Assembly (NCBI RefSeq): GCF_008831285.2
Contig: NC_045138.2
Location: forward strand, 37,439,115-37,503,114
From: Nymphaea colorata
Taxonomy: Eukaryota > Streptophyta > Magnoliopsida > Nymphaeales > Nymphaeaceae
DNA length: 64,000 nucleotides
Direction of reading: 5' to 3'
Shown here in pieces: positions 13,701 to 26,785 of this stretch. Position 1 is the first letter of the stretch. Each line of letters opens with the position of its first letter. The notes beneath the pieces were generated by a model that worked only from the letters and a program-made list of their open reading frames with translations, was not told the origin of the DNA and ran no database searches. The position numbers were made by a program, and so were the translations under genes.

Positions 13701-14517
13701 AGACGACAGAATAATGAACTTAAGGTTCGCGGATCATGATCGAGACTCGAGCAGGAACTGACTACACCTCAGGAGGAGTCGGGACAGGTTAGAAATATTG
13801 AAGTTAGTCCGATCACACCACAGGAGAGCTGTGCGAAGTTAGGAATACTAAAGTCAGCCTGCCATTAGGTGTCGCATGAAGATAACGTTCTGCTGTTCCT
13901 GTTCAGTAATGTCCGCAATAAGACAAGTTTGTAGTTTTTCTAATTAGTACATTATCGCCTTGTTTCTGTTGGGGTTGAGTATTGAATCAAGTTAAAACGG
14001 ATAACGAAAGATCTGTTACTAAATATGCGCGCTATATCCTGTATTTTTTCTCCCGTTTGAAGTTTTCACCACTGACGAAGATTCTGGAAATGTACAGGCC
14101 TATGTCCTACAAGAAAAAGGAAGCCTCCTGGACCTGGTAGACCCCAGCCTTGGAACAAACTACTCAAAGGAAGAGGCTTTGAGGATGTTGAAGGTGTCCC
14201 TGCTCTGCACGAGCCCATCTCCCACGCTCAGGCCTTCCATGTCCACTGTGGTGAGCATGCTTGAAGGTCGAGCAGCGGTGCACGAGCCCGCCGCCCCTGT
14301 CAGCGGCGTATACTTGAGCGACGATTGGAGGCTCAGGGCGGCCAGCGCCTCTTTCTTGACCGACGCTGGCAGTCTGTCTCCCTTGGAGCCCCAGACAGAG
14401 GTGACCGACCAATGGAATGATGAGCCGGGTTCCATGTCTGCAAGGGCAGAGCAGACCACCCTCACGTCAAGCAATTCTTGCAACCCCCATGACACGTTTG
14501 AGATAGACGTGAAATAG
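710..14517 (+). CDS. Gene A: LRR-malectin receptor-like Ser/Thr kinase (LRR-RLK VIII-2), 24 exons, 1037 aa
   Basis: Predicted plasma-membrane receptor kinase with an extracellular LRR and malectin ectodomain and a cytoplasmic Ser/Thr kinase. Joining 24 exons gives an open frame of 3114 nt. Order by residue: signal peptide 1-35, N-cap about 49-105, LRRs 105-386, linker 386-415, malectin 416-606, transmembrane 620-644, kinase about 685-960, tail to 1037. Kinase landmarks: glycine loop [11 protein letters not shown] 688-698, Lys710, HRD 806-808, DFG 826-828. All key residues are present and it is an RD kinase, so activity is expected. The start at 710 is the first ATG after an in-frame TGA at 653; the stop is TAG at 14515. 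Known relatives: Arabidopsis RKF1, LIK1 and NILR2. The ligand is unknown. Its 3' end faces gene B. Confidence 0.93.
855..4034 (+). other. Gene A intron 1, large (3.2 kb)
   Basis: It lies between the signal-peptide exon and the N-cap exon. It is mostly AT-rich, with a GC-richer patch at about 2285-2600. Six-frame translation shows only short unrelated frames. No transposon ends were recognised. Confidence 0.7.
4676..4718. repeat. (AT)n microsatellite in gene A intron 3
   Basis: About 21 AT dinucleotides without interruption. GTGTCG-rich segments flank it on both sides, at 4607-4675 and 4876-4935. Confidence 0.95.
6776..8678 (+). other. Gene A intron 11, large (1.9 kb)
   Basis: It separates LRR exons 11 and 12, while the neighbouring LRR introns are 70-150 bp. 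It has AT-rich text with no recognisable open frame or repeat, so an old insertion that has decayed is possible but not shown. Confidence 0.5.
10786..11423 (+). other. Gene A exons 17-18: malectin domain
   Basis: Exons 10786-11162 and 11228-11423 code residues 416-606. The domain opens with NLFINCGG. It continues through [20 protein letters not shown] and ends with FYWAGKG and [11 protein letters not shown], the usual marks of plant malectin domains in this subfamily. Malectin folds can bind glucose-rich glycans; binding here is inferred from the family, not shown by the sequence. Confidence 0.9.
11501..14517 (+). other. Gene A exons 19-24: transmembrane helix and kinase
   Basis: Exons: 11501-11653 (transmembrane), 12156-12277 (glycine loop), 12483-12693 (catalytic Lys and alpha-C), 12764-13001 (HRD and DFG), 13232-13382 (GYMAPEY to LLDW) and 14098-14517 (C-lobe end and tail). 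The last exon has the family motif [14 protein letters not shown], then a Ser/Thr-rich tail. The acceptor of exon 21 is a CAGCAG tandem, so a one-codon variant is possible. Intron 23 (13383-14097) holds an imperfect tandem repeat. Confidence 0.92.
13764..13859. repeat. Imperfect tandem repeat (about 51-bp period) in gene A intron 23
   Basis: A block at 13764-13810 (acacctcaggagg ... gaagttagtcc) is repeated with changes at 13815-13859 (acaccacaggaga ... aaagtcagcc). Confidence 0.6.
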
Positions 14518-15730
14518 TGTCACAGTAAGGTCATATACTCGGTATGGTGGTATCGATATTAGGGAGAAGGTGAGCAGCCAAAGTGGCTTGATCTGTTGTA
14601 TTGTTTCGTTCCATATTGTATTCTTATTAGCATTTTTTGTTTGTTGTAATATTCAGCTTTGTTGGTGCTCATCCAATTATAAATGGCAAAATTTAAATGC
14701 GTCTTCTTATTGTGAACACGTTCTTTCGGCCCCCGAAACTAATTATAGCTTGTGAGAGCGGAGAAGAGATACGGCCATTGGTAGGGGATTGGACTTTAAG
14801 ATTTTCAAGTTGGAAGACAAGTTTGAAGAGTTTTATTGTTTGTGGGTATGCCGCAAGACTCAAGTGCAGTCTGACACGCGTTCGCGTAACACCAATTTGC
14901 TTAAACAAGAAACAATAAAAAAAAAATGCCACCGGTCCATGCTGACAGAGAGGGACCTTTTTGAATTCTTGAGATTTTTCAACGTAAATTCTTGAGCCAG
15001 AACCACATGCCAAGCTTGAATGGGACAATTTATTGGCCTGGAGATTCCCAGTTTTTCTTAGGAAAATATCAGGAAACAAGAATGACTAAAATAAGAGAAA
15101 CACAATGTTTTAAGGGAAATCCTTAAATTAAAAATTAGGGATGATAAAAACATGCGTAACTTATTTATAGTTAAAAAAAAATTCATCGGTTTTGTGCACA
15201 ATAAAAAATATTCATTATTTACTAATTAACGTTAGGTTATTACCAGCTTAAGCTTTGGTAACATGATGAACAGAAATGATCTAGTAAGTCCTTTTGATTA
15301 ACCATGGAAAACCTTAGGTTTATTTAACAATATAAAAAAAATTATGCGTGTTGCCAATTGTTTAGGTGTATTTAAATTTCCCTCAACTGAAAAAATTATT
15401 TTTAATAAAAGATTATGTTATCTTTAATACACACACATATATATATATAGTTATAAGAATGCTGCGTGTCTGAAAAAACTTTCATTTCAAAAGTGCAAAT
15501 AAGTTGATTCGATGGCACAAAATTGCAAAACTTGTCAACCTTGCAAATAAGTTGATGTTTCCATTTACAAGCTTATAAGAATTTTGAATATCTGAAAAAA
15601 CTCCTGCAAATAAGTTTATTTTCTATTACAAAATTACAATATAACATACAAAGAAAACTGCACAATGTAAGGAATTGCTGAGGAGCCACATTAAATGAAC
15701 GAATGTGATACATAACACACACTATTCTCG
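14518..15730. other. Convergent spacer between genes A and B
   Basis: It contains the 3' ends of A (plus) and B (minus), with AT-rich sequence after both stop codons. A short AT tract lies at about 15437-15449. No gene was found. Confidence 0.6.
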
Positions 15731-18700
15731 CTACCTTCCAGATATATGTAGCCCTTTATCGGGAACCGACTGTGATGTGTCTGTCCATGGCGAATGCTCA
15801 TGAATTGATGGCACAGACTGAGTCATGGTGTCCTGAGACATGTATTGCGGCTTCAGCTGGTTGGTCTTCTGAGAGTGTCCACTCGAGTAGCCACTCGACG
15901 TCGATGTCTCTTCAACCCCGGCTCTCCCTTCAAGGATGTCTACAATGGTGGACATTGTAGGTCTGAGACTTGGAGAAGTGCTGGTGCACAAAAGAGCCAC
16001 AGTGAGCACGCACATGGCCCCTTCCTTCGAGAACTTCGATCCTAGGCTCGGATCCACCAGTTGCAGGAGCTCCCCACTCTCTTGTAGCACATATGCCTGA
16101 TGAAGGATTATACACAGCGGCAGTTAGTAATTCATTTTCTTTTATCATGCAGATACTGTTACAAAGCATGATGAAGACAGCCAACTGAATTGCTCCGCTT
16201 TGTGTATATGCCAATGGAAACTTAAATGATACATCAGAGCTAACAACCTTTTTTTTTTCTTCCAAGTTCATCCTACTTACAGGCAATTAACAAAACCATT
16301 GTTGCATAATTGTAATTGAAAAATTCAACAGACGTTTTGCAATTTTAAAACAAATCATCGACTTGTTACTTTATCTCATTTTCATTCTCACAAACATCAT
16401 TTTAAGGTTTCTTCGGCGAGGGTTTTCTCGGATAATAGAGAAGTTTGTTTTTCTCAGAAAAACGATGGAAATCTTAAATTTTAAAATACAAAAAATAATA
16501 GAAAATATTTAAACATTGAGATTTCCCACTAACTTTGTTACCAAAAAAATATCAAAAACTGAATAATGATTAAAATATTTAAAAAAACATTAAAACCATT
16601 TTTTTCTGGAAAAAGGAAAAGATACTAAAAATGTGATATTTCATTTTTGGCTTTTTTCCCAAAAGATTTTTGGTTCTACTGAGACAGTTTTGTGTTGACA
16701 AATTTACTTCGATTACTTACTTCGGAATGCCGGGGAAAAAGTAAGGGATGAGTCTGAAAATTGGTGCACAATAGGGAGAATATGTCAGCATCTCTCAAGG
16801 TAGGGACGCTTAAAAAGGAAACATAAAGCTGAGGGGGGGGGGGGTGTGACTAGAACCAATAACTTGACATTAAAAAAACATGATTCTTCCCTCGAACTTG
16901 AATTAAGAGAACTTCAATTTTTTTGCATCCTTTTCTGATTGCATGGCCGAAGAATGATCGTAACAACAGGAGGACTTTCATGTCAAATTATGAGAGAAAC
17001 TGACCAAAAAGAGCCATACCCTGTCGAGAAGGAAAGCAAAATCTTCATTTGTCGATGCACTTGTGTTGCTTTGGCCGCTTACGATTTCCAATGCTACAAC
17101 CCCAAAACTGTAAACATCTGCTTTTGCTGTTAAATAGCCCCTCGTTGCATATTCAGGAGCCATATATCCTCTGTTGGGATCACAACCACACGATCATGTA
17201 AATGAAAACCATGTAACGGCTCCTCAATGTATGCCAAGAAAAGACAATACAGCATTATCAACGCAATAGCAAGGACAGTACACTTAAGAGCCTTCCCAAC
17301 TATGAAGAATCTCATGAAGGAAAAGATACCGCTAAAAACTGCGGGGGAGCCAATTCAATTACACACAACAATTATCATGTAACCCATAAAGATTACCCTG
17401 AGCATGAGAGAAGATCTAGTACTCGCTTTTGCATACGAAAGATTTAGTGAGTGTGAGTTCGTGGATGTAGGGTCGTCATAATTCTTTCTCTTGCTTTTGT
17501 AAACGGTGAAGACCGGATATTTGCTATACTTCCAGCTAAAATAAAATAGCTAATTACTATTATTGGAATAACCATCGTTTCTATTTCTCAACAATAAAGA
17601 AAAAGTAGGATTTGTGCTAGAGGCAGGTAAAGAGGTTCTCATCAAGACAATTTTCACTTTTTGATCTATAGCTCAACAGCATTCCACGTTTTTTTGGTTG
17701 AATTTCGAAAGGAAAGATTGTCCCTTGAACTCCAACGGTAAATTTTCCGTCTTTTGAATAACGACAACTGAAATATAAAACACTGCAAGCTACCTTTATT
17801 TCTCCAAAACTTGTAGGAAAAACACTTAAATGGTTACTTACATAGTCCCAGCTATTCTAGTGCTGATGTGTGTATGCTCCTCTTCGTCAAGCTTTGCTAA
17901 ACCGAAGTCTGATATTTTGGCATTGAGGTCTTTATCAAGAAGAACATTTGTGGCTTTGATATCCCTGTGAACAATCTTCAGTCTGGATTCTTCATGAAGA
18001 TAAGCTAGGCCTTTCGCTATCCCAAGGCAAATGTTGTATCTTGTCCGCCATGATAGTTTTAATCGGTGTTCAGGGGGCCCTATAAATGAGAGAATTGTCA
18101 TGTATTTGTCTGAATTCCGCATAAACTATTTTACAGGATATCCTTCTACCATTTATCCCAAAGTCATCCAGCAGTGCCCTGTTTCTGGTTTGCGTGGCTT
18201 GATGAGCCAACCCACTACCAGATTATCCATTATTACAATATTCATGGTATTCAATGATAAATAAGGATATATCATACATGCAGATTATATAGTTATGTAA
18301 AGTTCCAATCTAACACACCAGTATCTTACCAAAGAGAGCTCGTGCCAGACAGTTATTTTCCAGGTATTCGTATATTAGCATCAACTGATTGCCTTCAGTA
18401 CAGCAGCCATGCAACTTCACGAGATTTGGGTGTTGCAAGGGAGATATCATGCTTATCTCATTCAAGAATTCTCGGTTACCTTGTCTTGAGCGTGATGAAA
18501 GCTGTTTAACTGCAATGACCCTGCCATCTGGTAGACTGCCCTGCTTCCACAAAAGTATGCCTTAAGAAGGAAACAAAGAAGATGCCCTGATGATAATCAT
18601 TATGATTGCCTAGGTAAGGCCGTTTTGTCTAGATTGCCGCCGTAATGTACATCAAACATTCCTTTCATTCCAACCGTGCCAGTATGGGAAATCATCTATT

Positions 18701-19240
18701 TGCATTACTGCTTTTGCAGTGAAAAATAGGACTTCAGGACAGACTGCACACTCATGCATTTTAACTTATGACTAGGAATGCACAACATGTGATGCTCAGT
18801 TCGTTTGTAAAATGCAACTACTGATAACATAGTAATATGCATGAAGATAAATATTAGCGAGAGAACCGCAACTCAGGATGTCAGTAGGCGCACCTTAAAG
18901 ACCGGTCCAAATCCGCCTTCTCCAATTTTGTTTGCCGGGTCGAAGTTATTAGTGGCTGCTTTTATTTCACCAAAACTGAAATACATCTTTTCTTTCTTAA
19001 GAACTTTAAGTTCTGTGAAGAGAAAATGAAGTATTCAGCTTTATTATAAAGTATAAATTTAAATGCATAAGTACTTGGATTTCTATGTACCTTCGTGTAG
19101 TGGATCTTTGCCACGTCGGAACTTCAACCATAGGATCATTAAAACCATGAAGATGACGACACAGCTAGCGATAACAATCACAATGATGACTGCAGTAGAA
19201 ATCGTTCGACCAGTTTCATCGTAATTACGAGGAGTAAAGT
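15731..19240 (-). other. Gene B exons 19-24: transmembrane helix and kinase
   Basis: Exons: 19240-19091 (transmembrane), 19012-18894 (glycine loop), 18540-18330 (AVK), 18079-17842 (HRD and DFG), 17170-17020 ([11 protein letters not shown] to LLDR) and 16096-15731 (C-lobe end and tail). The motif [14 protein letters not shown] is in the last exon. Intron 23 (17019-16097) contains a run of 12 G on the plus strand near 16833. Confidence 0.91.
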
Positions 19241-22200
19241 CTGTAAGAAAGCATGTGATAGGTTCATTAGACTACCAAGAAATTTTAGGGGATCAAAGAC
19301 GAACATTTGGCTACGCGATATTCATATTATAGCCGTATGGTGGAATTCAAATTTCAGCAGGGACGTGTAAGAAGATGCCACTTAGAGTTGACCAAGGAAT
19401 TCAGCCAAGCATCCCCAAGAGTTGCAGATAATTCATTCCCGTGTAAGAGAGATCCATCCAATAAGTTGAAGTAAGACATTGCAACAATGCCGTCATTTAT
19501 AAAATTGGAAACGAAAAACAACTCACTGGGTGTCACCGATATGGCTGAGATAAGAGGTCCTTCAATCCCTTTTTCTGGAACTACAATTGTCCCTTTCCCT
19601 GCCCAATAGAAATTGATCTCCAAAGTGTTTTCCGTCACATTCGCGCTGAAAATCTTGATGACTTCATAACCTGGGCCACCAGCTTCTTTTTCAATATTGA
19701 AATTACTCAACACTAGTTTACCCTGCATGGTGAACAAACCAAAGGTTACTATATGCTCATCACGAAAAGAATTTACTGAAGTAGCATGAAAATTTCTTCA
19801 CCTGTATGTATACATCAAAGACACGTTCTCCGAGACTGGTATAAGTTTGGTCATTTGTGAATATTATTTCAGCAAAGTGAAGGCTGACATTGTAGTTTCC
19901 ATTCTGCAAACACAGACCGTAATAGGTCATGGTAATTGGTGAAGTACGTGCTGTCATATATAATGCTGGATCACTCATCAACAAGCTGGTTGTGTTGGTT
20001 GGCATGTAACTGGGGTTACCATTATCCATAAACCATCCAGTACTAGTAAAAGCCCAGTTGCCTTTGCTACTGACGGCATATACGGTATCCCCTGTACTTC
20101 CTTGATCCCCTTCATACGTACTTCCATTGACTGTATATGTGGTCCCTCCACAATTTAGGAACAAGGAAGAATCTGACAACAGCATTTCAAAAAGTGACTC
20201 ATCGCCAAATTCGTAAAAGTATCTCATCGTGAACACAGCCAATTGATTAAAGCTAATAATTTTCATATGATCCAAATCGTTAATACTTACATTTTGCTAC
20301 ACCGGAGCAGGGGTAGTCCTTCCTTAAGCATGCAGAAGCTCTACAGGAAAAACGCAAAGCTATTAGGAATCTTGCTATGCTAGAACTATCGATTCTTGCA
20401 TTTCATAATATTGGTGGGGTTGTCGAATGAACTGAGTTACCAACTGTGGAAGCAAGAAGAGACTTGGGAAGGGGAAGCGAAAGCGAGGCGCTTAAAACTA
20501 TTAGGAAGAGGGAATTGGAGAATAAATTAAAAGCAAATCAGAAGCGAAATCGTGAAGCGAAAAAGCAAAGAAGTGACTAGCAACCATCAAATACACAATT
20601 TCCAAACTCCAAACTTCTACACGCCAAGGCTCTTATTTTGCATTACCAAAACAAAAATTGCCAAGAGAAAACATCTGAAATGCACATTAAGAATATTTAT
20701 CTTTCCGTTATGACAATGGGAAGGAGGAGTCGGAAGTACAGAAAAAAAATGGAAACAATGAAGAGGAAGAGCAAGTGAGGAAAAAATGCAAAGAAATATA
20801 TGGGAAATGAAGAAGAAGAGCAGTAATTGTTTGGCCCGTTGAGGAGAAGAAAAAACCTTACGGCCTTCCCTCGAAAAATAAAATTGGGCTCTTTAAAGTC
20901 CTTTTTTCCCTTAATAGTCAATTCCTCAAAAATCTCATTCGTCTTTTTGTAAAACGAGTTTCGAGCAAATCACGAAACAAAAAAAGAAAAATTATGAAAC
21001 AGGGTGGATCCATTAAGAATCACGTTTACCCATCACAAGGATCTCGATTTTCATTTAATGAAAGCATGTCCAGTTTAAAAAAAAACTTGTTTTTCTAGAA
21101 AACCCAAAAGCAACGAGTAGTCAAGGTAGTGGTGATTCTCAAAAGGAAGAAATATGGAGCTTACGAATTGTCAGTTGTAGATGAGAAGCTGGATAAGAGA
21201 TTCCTGGAGCAGAAAGAAATGGGAAACTGTCAAAAGAGATTAACGCAAAGCTAAGTGGCATTTAAAGATGTAGTCAAACAAAACCGAGAAGCGAGTATTC
21301 TTACACGTTCGACGAAGGTTGGCACGTCACTGAATTTGCACCGACAAAGTTGTTGTTTGACAAGTCCCTGAAAGAACGGAAGTAAAAAAGAACGGAAAAC
21401 GGTTCAGCAGTTATGGATATGATAATTGTAACGACACAGTCCAGTTCAACACTAAGCCCAGATTCTCAATTGGAGGATTCAACTTGAGGAGCCTCCTCGT
21501 AGCTTTGGTTCCCATTTCCTATCCAAAAATAGGATTAGAAACTAAGACAACAAATCATTTAGTCCATCCCCTTTTAAATCCGTAAGGTTGTGTTTGTTTC
21601 ACAATAGATCCATAAAAATAAGTTTAGAATCCTTCACCTAGCAGAACAAAAACTTTTTTTCATGGAACACTAAATATATAGTTAGTAAAGTCCAGTTAGG
21701 TCCATTGGCCCAGATCTCATTGGGCTGCTTTATGTAACTAGACTCATATCCACCTAAATCAGACCATAAATTTAGGGTTTCAAAATAGCTTTGTGGGGCG
21801 TATGCCCCACAAAATCCCCACATGTTTTGCCCTTTAACCCCTCCTTTTCAATCTGACCTTAAAATCAATGCTACCAAAGATCTCCCAAAATACACTTTTT
21901 TATGTAAGATCCCAGACTATCAAACGCCACTTCTCAAACTTTCCCACGTGGTATATTATATATATCATTTTGTTCTGATTCTAGTCCAAAATTACTACAT
22001 ACTCAATAAATCCCACGAAAGAAAAAAATAATCTCATATAAAAGACAAGATAATTTCAGGAAGGCGGCAAAGTGTAAGAATTCTTTTATCTTCTGATCGC
22101 TTTCCATAACATGCGTATGAAACTGCATGCAATTGCCAGCATTCAAGATGGTTATAGATAAAGAGTTAAATTCCACGACATTGCCCACATAGTCTAAATC

Positions 22201-25200
22201 TTTTTCTTGTTGTCCCTGTCCTGAGTTTGAACCTCAGGGCAAGGTACGAGGTTTAGCAGGAGGTCATGAGAAATGTACACAACATGAGATAAATACCAGG
22301 AAGGATACAAGAAGTGCACATGAAAGCAAAGATGGTGACACATGCAAAGTTGACAGGAGTTATAATGCAAAAGAAATTGGGAAGAACAAGATTGCTAAAA
22401 ACAGAAATGACAAAGAATTAAAAACGAATTGTTTAGATAAAAAAAATCACAGCAACACTCTCCTGTAATTGTGCCCTTCGATCCTAATTGATGGATCCGT
22501 TTGTATTTAAGCTCGCTATTGTCGTTGAATGAAGAACCAGGAAAGCGAGGAGAGCTTTGTGACTCGTGCACGGAAGTTCTCGAAAAAAACTGACGCACGT
22601 CATTTAGTTTGCATTACTTTTTTCCTATCCCCGGTTTCCTTAGTTTTTAGCTTTGGCAGGCGTGGCATCTACAAAGTAGTGAAGTCCTCGTCCCACCGAG
22701 GCTTCTCTATAGAATTAATGAGAACCAAGACCTCGAGGGGTTATGGCACACCAGCTCGGGCATGTGGCTGGTCACTTGTTTGACTGGCATTAGCGTCAGT
22801 CCATTTAGTACCAGTGGGTTGGATAGTACACTAGCCGATGTGCATAAGGAGCCCCACACTAAGCAGACAACTTTGGAGCATAGGGGCAAGGGGAGGGGAG
22901 AAGGCCGACTCTTACCTGGGCGATGGGAAACTTCTCCCACTCACCAAAAGAATGAGAACCAAGATCGAGGCCTTAAACTATGAAGTAAAGGAGTATGATA
23001 ATTTATCAATGACAAGACGCGCAGAAGGGATACATGATACATACACATTCATTTTGTTGTTATACCAGCTAGGTAATGAACCCGTCAGTTTGTTGTTGCT
23101 GAGGAACCTGCATAGATAACAATGTGTTTGTCTTTCAGAATAATGAGTAAAATATTTGTTTTGATAACAATGGAATGGGGCTCCTAGAACTTATAATAAA
23201 ACTTTATTATGTACTACTCACACATCTTTTAGTGTTTTGCTGGTGAAGGATGGTGGAGCGGCTCCTGTCAAGTTGTTGAATGAAAGATCCCTGTCAACAG
23301 CAGAAGGTCCATGCTTCGTGAACAGAATGCATGCTTTATGACAAGTTCCCTTAATCTACTAACTTATTCAAACAAATAACCAATTTGTATTAAAAAATGA
23401 AACCCGCACCATACGGGGAAAGAATTTTGTTATTATCTAGCTCATAGGAGATCAGATATCATAATCTATGAGATGAACCTGCGAAAATGTTCTAACATCT
23501 GTAATTTTTGATGGTCCATATACTTAAAAAAAAAACACTGGCGACATCAATCATTATAATTATCTCTATGATATTTCTGTGTATTTAGCGATGTAATTTC
23601 AAATCATATGAGCAGTTCAGCATGTTTCGTATTTAGGTCTGCAGAAACTCAGAAGGCATTCATGCAGACCGCATTTGCAAAATCTGTGGAGGCGCAAAAT
23701 CATCCAGCAAAGGACAGCCATGCACCCACGGCCCCCCACGTTTGAGGTGGAATAATCAACCTGTAGCAACCCAGCTAATCTGGCCACCTGATTGGTGGAT
23801 TTCAACCCAACAGCATAATTCAGTTCGGGATCCAACCTACTATAAATTGAAACACGAGGCAGTAAGTCCAAGCGTATACTATTTCTTTAAAAAATTTCAA
23901 TGTATGACTATTTTCATGTTATTCTCAAAACAAGAATGAATCTTAGAGAGCTCATCTCGATGCAGCCAGCAGCTGGAAGACTGCCTCTGCTTACAAAGCG
24001 CTCCACCGGAGCACAGTGGCCTGACCAACCAAGAGGTTTTCCAAGCAACTCCAAACTAACTCCTAAGCTCATCACTATACATGCAAGAAACTTACAGTAT
24101 CTGAAGACTTTTCAAGCTCCCAATGTATGATGGAATTTCACCGGAAAGCGAGCAATTTCTCAGTACCCTGCAGCATTCATGCATATTGGTGAAAAATTCA
24201 AAACCGAATTTATCATGCAGTTGGTTAGGCGCTTACAGTTCTTTCAAATTTGTCAAATTCTGCAAAGGTGGGAATTTAGAACCGGGTCCCTGTAAATCAC
24301 TAATTCTCCTGTTAACCACCGCAATCAACAATACAGAATTAGCAACTACTCTATCGGTCTTGGATCTCAGATTTGAAATCCACAGTGGACCAATTCCGAA
24401 GTAGTCCAGTTCATTTCAATGAAAGCATAAGAGAAAGATCATGGACTTACAGAACAAGCAAAGTCGCCAAGGTAGAAATGTTGGAAGGTATAGGACCTTC
24501 AATAGAAGTACCCATTATCATCCTGATTCAGTTTAACACAGAACATGTCAGGCGTGCTTTTACCTTTTAGCTTTTAAAATCTTAATTTGGTTGTCACACG
24601 AAACGACACAGTTGCTAAACATCTGTGCAATGCTGCAATTTTTCCTCTTGAATGTTTTACAAGATTTGTTAAAACATGCTCAAATTTTAGAAAGTTTAAT
24701 TTGACCAGTTTTTCTGTGACACAATTTTTTTCTCAACTGTACTTTATCAAAACGACAAACTTTCTCTACCCTCCAGAAAAGGCAAATGCTAGCGTTGCCT
24801 TACTTTTTTCTCCTAGTAATTTACTTGGTAAAAACCTTTCGTGTAGGCCAAAAACATTGCCACCAACCAGACATCCAGAAAAGGCATCACCGATATTGGG
24901 CGTGTTTTGGAAGACTTTTAAGTTTTGGTCTTTTGCCTGTCAGCCGGTACAAACCGATGAGCATCAATGCAGAAAACAGTTCACATGATTCAAGGGCAAT
25001 GGTGCGCATACAGGGTTTGAAGCTGAGTCCAGTTTTCGATGAAGCCAGGTATCGTCCCCGTAAGGTTGCTCCCGGTAAATCGGCTGCGCATGCAAAAAAA
25101 GAAAGAACGTTAAAATTTTGTCACACACATCTTGGCAAAAACAGGTCCAGAATGATGCAACTATATCTGTAGTTCAGTAAGTTCAGCTGCTTGTAGTTCA

Positions 25201-26748
25201 TCCAACTTTCTCACACAATTCAATGCAGATTCCACGACTAAAAAAAGAAGAAGTTCCAAAAAAAGATCACAAACGGCACTGTTTTATTGCATGTTAGAAA
25301 TAAAGATGGCCAACCGCCCAAGAACACCTTGCACCACATGCATTCATTAAATATTTTTTTTTTTAGGAAAAATGGCGGACCGGACTCAAACTTGAGTCCA
25401 CCTGGCCAAAAGGCTGGATTGGACTTGAAGCCTTCAAGCTCATCTGAAAAGGGTGAGAACTTAAAAGGAGTTCAACAAGGGAGCAGAGTTTTATCAGCAT
25501 AGTCTAATTGGGGTTAGGTCGCATGCATCGTTTGAACGGTGTTAGTGATTCACTTACATCTCGGTCAAGTTTGCCAGTTTCGCAAATGTTGAGGGCAACT
25601 CCCCTGTGAAGTAGTTCGAACTCAGGACCCTGCACGGATAACCAAAGGTCGAAATACGGTGCCAGTATCAGTTTTGTAAATGCCAATCAAAATGGGCATA
25701 TAATTATCAAAAAAAGTGACAAGCTGTCATCAAAAGCTACAAGCCATCCGCTCATTTCGGATCGGAACAATTCCTCTATTTCGTCTTTTTCAGATTTAAA
25801 AAAATTAAAATTAATTTAAAACGATCCTATATATATATATAATATATTAAATATGTGGACCAAGTAAATGAAAAGTTTGAGTGATAGCTGGATACGAATT
25901 AAAAGGAATGATAATGACATACAATCTTGTTAAACTGGTTAAGTTGCCAAGCTCTGGTGGAAGAGCTCCCTCAAGCCTGTTTGATTCCAGAACCCTGAAA
26001 TGACAACAAAAAGAGAACAACAGGGATATGGTTAATAAACATAAACCAAAACCATCGCGTCCAATTCGTCCAGCTTATCTCCATCAGGTGAAAAGGAAAA
26101 AAGAAATTGGTACTTACAGCTCTCGAAGGGTACTAATGTTTCCGACCTCCTTTGGTATCGGCCCTGATATGCGGTTCACTATAGCGGACCTAAACAGAGG
26201 ACAGATTGGAAAATCAAGGCAATCACTATGAAATGGATTTTTTTCTTTTTCGTTTTTACTGAGTTTTAAAGAAAGCAGGCCTGAATCCACTTCAGAGAAC
26301 TGGTAAAGCCCTTTAAGTTAACTCCACAATGGTACAACTATGACAATGAATTGTGCAGAAACTGACATCCACCGGAATTCATCATTAAAGGGAACTTACA
26401 ATGAAACCAATGGCAAGGAACCCCAACTTGGTGGAATTGATCCGTTGAGATAGTTACGTGTTAGATCTCTGTACAAAACAAAATCACTGTTAGCCATAAG
26501 TCTAGGATCTTTTTTTTTCTCAGTTGTTGGATGCAACTCAATATCGTTTCCCCATGTTCTAGAGTATCCAATTTGCTGCAAAAAAGAAGATCTGAATCCA
26601 AATTTTATAGTTGGATCTGGATCATGAGGAACTCGTGTCCAGATTCAACTCTTGCTTGATCTCGGCCTCATTTCTCCAGGTGTGGATAGATCAGGGAAAA
26701 TCTAAACTGAAATTCAGCCTGGATCAAGGGAATCAGAGACGCACCCAA

Positions 26749-26785
<37 letters not shown>

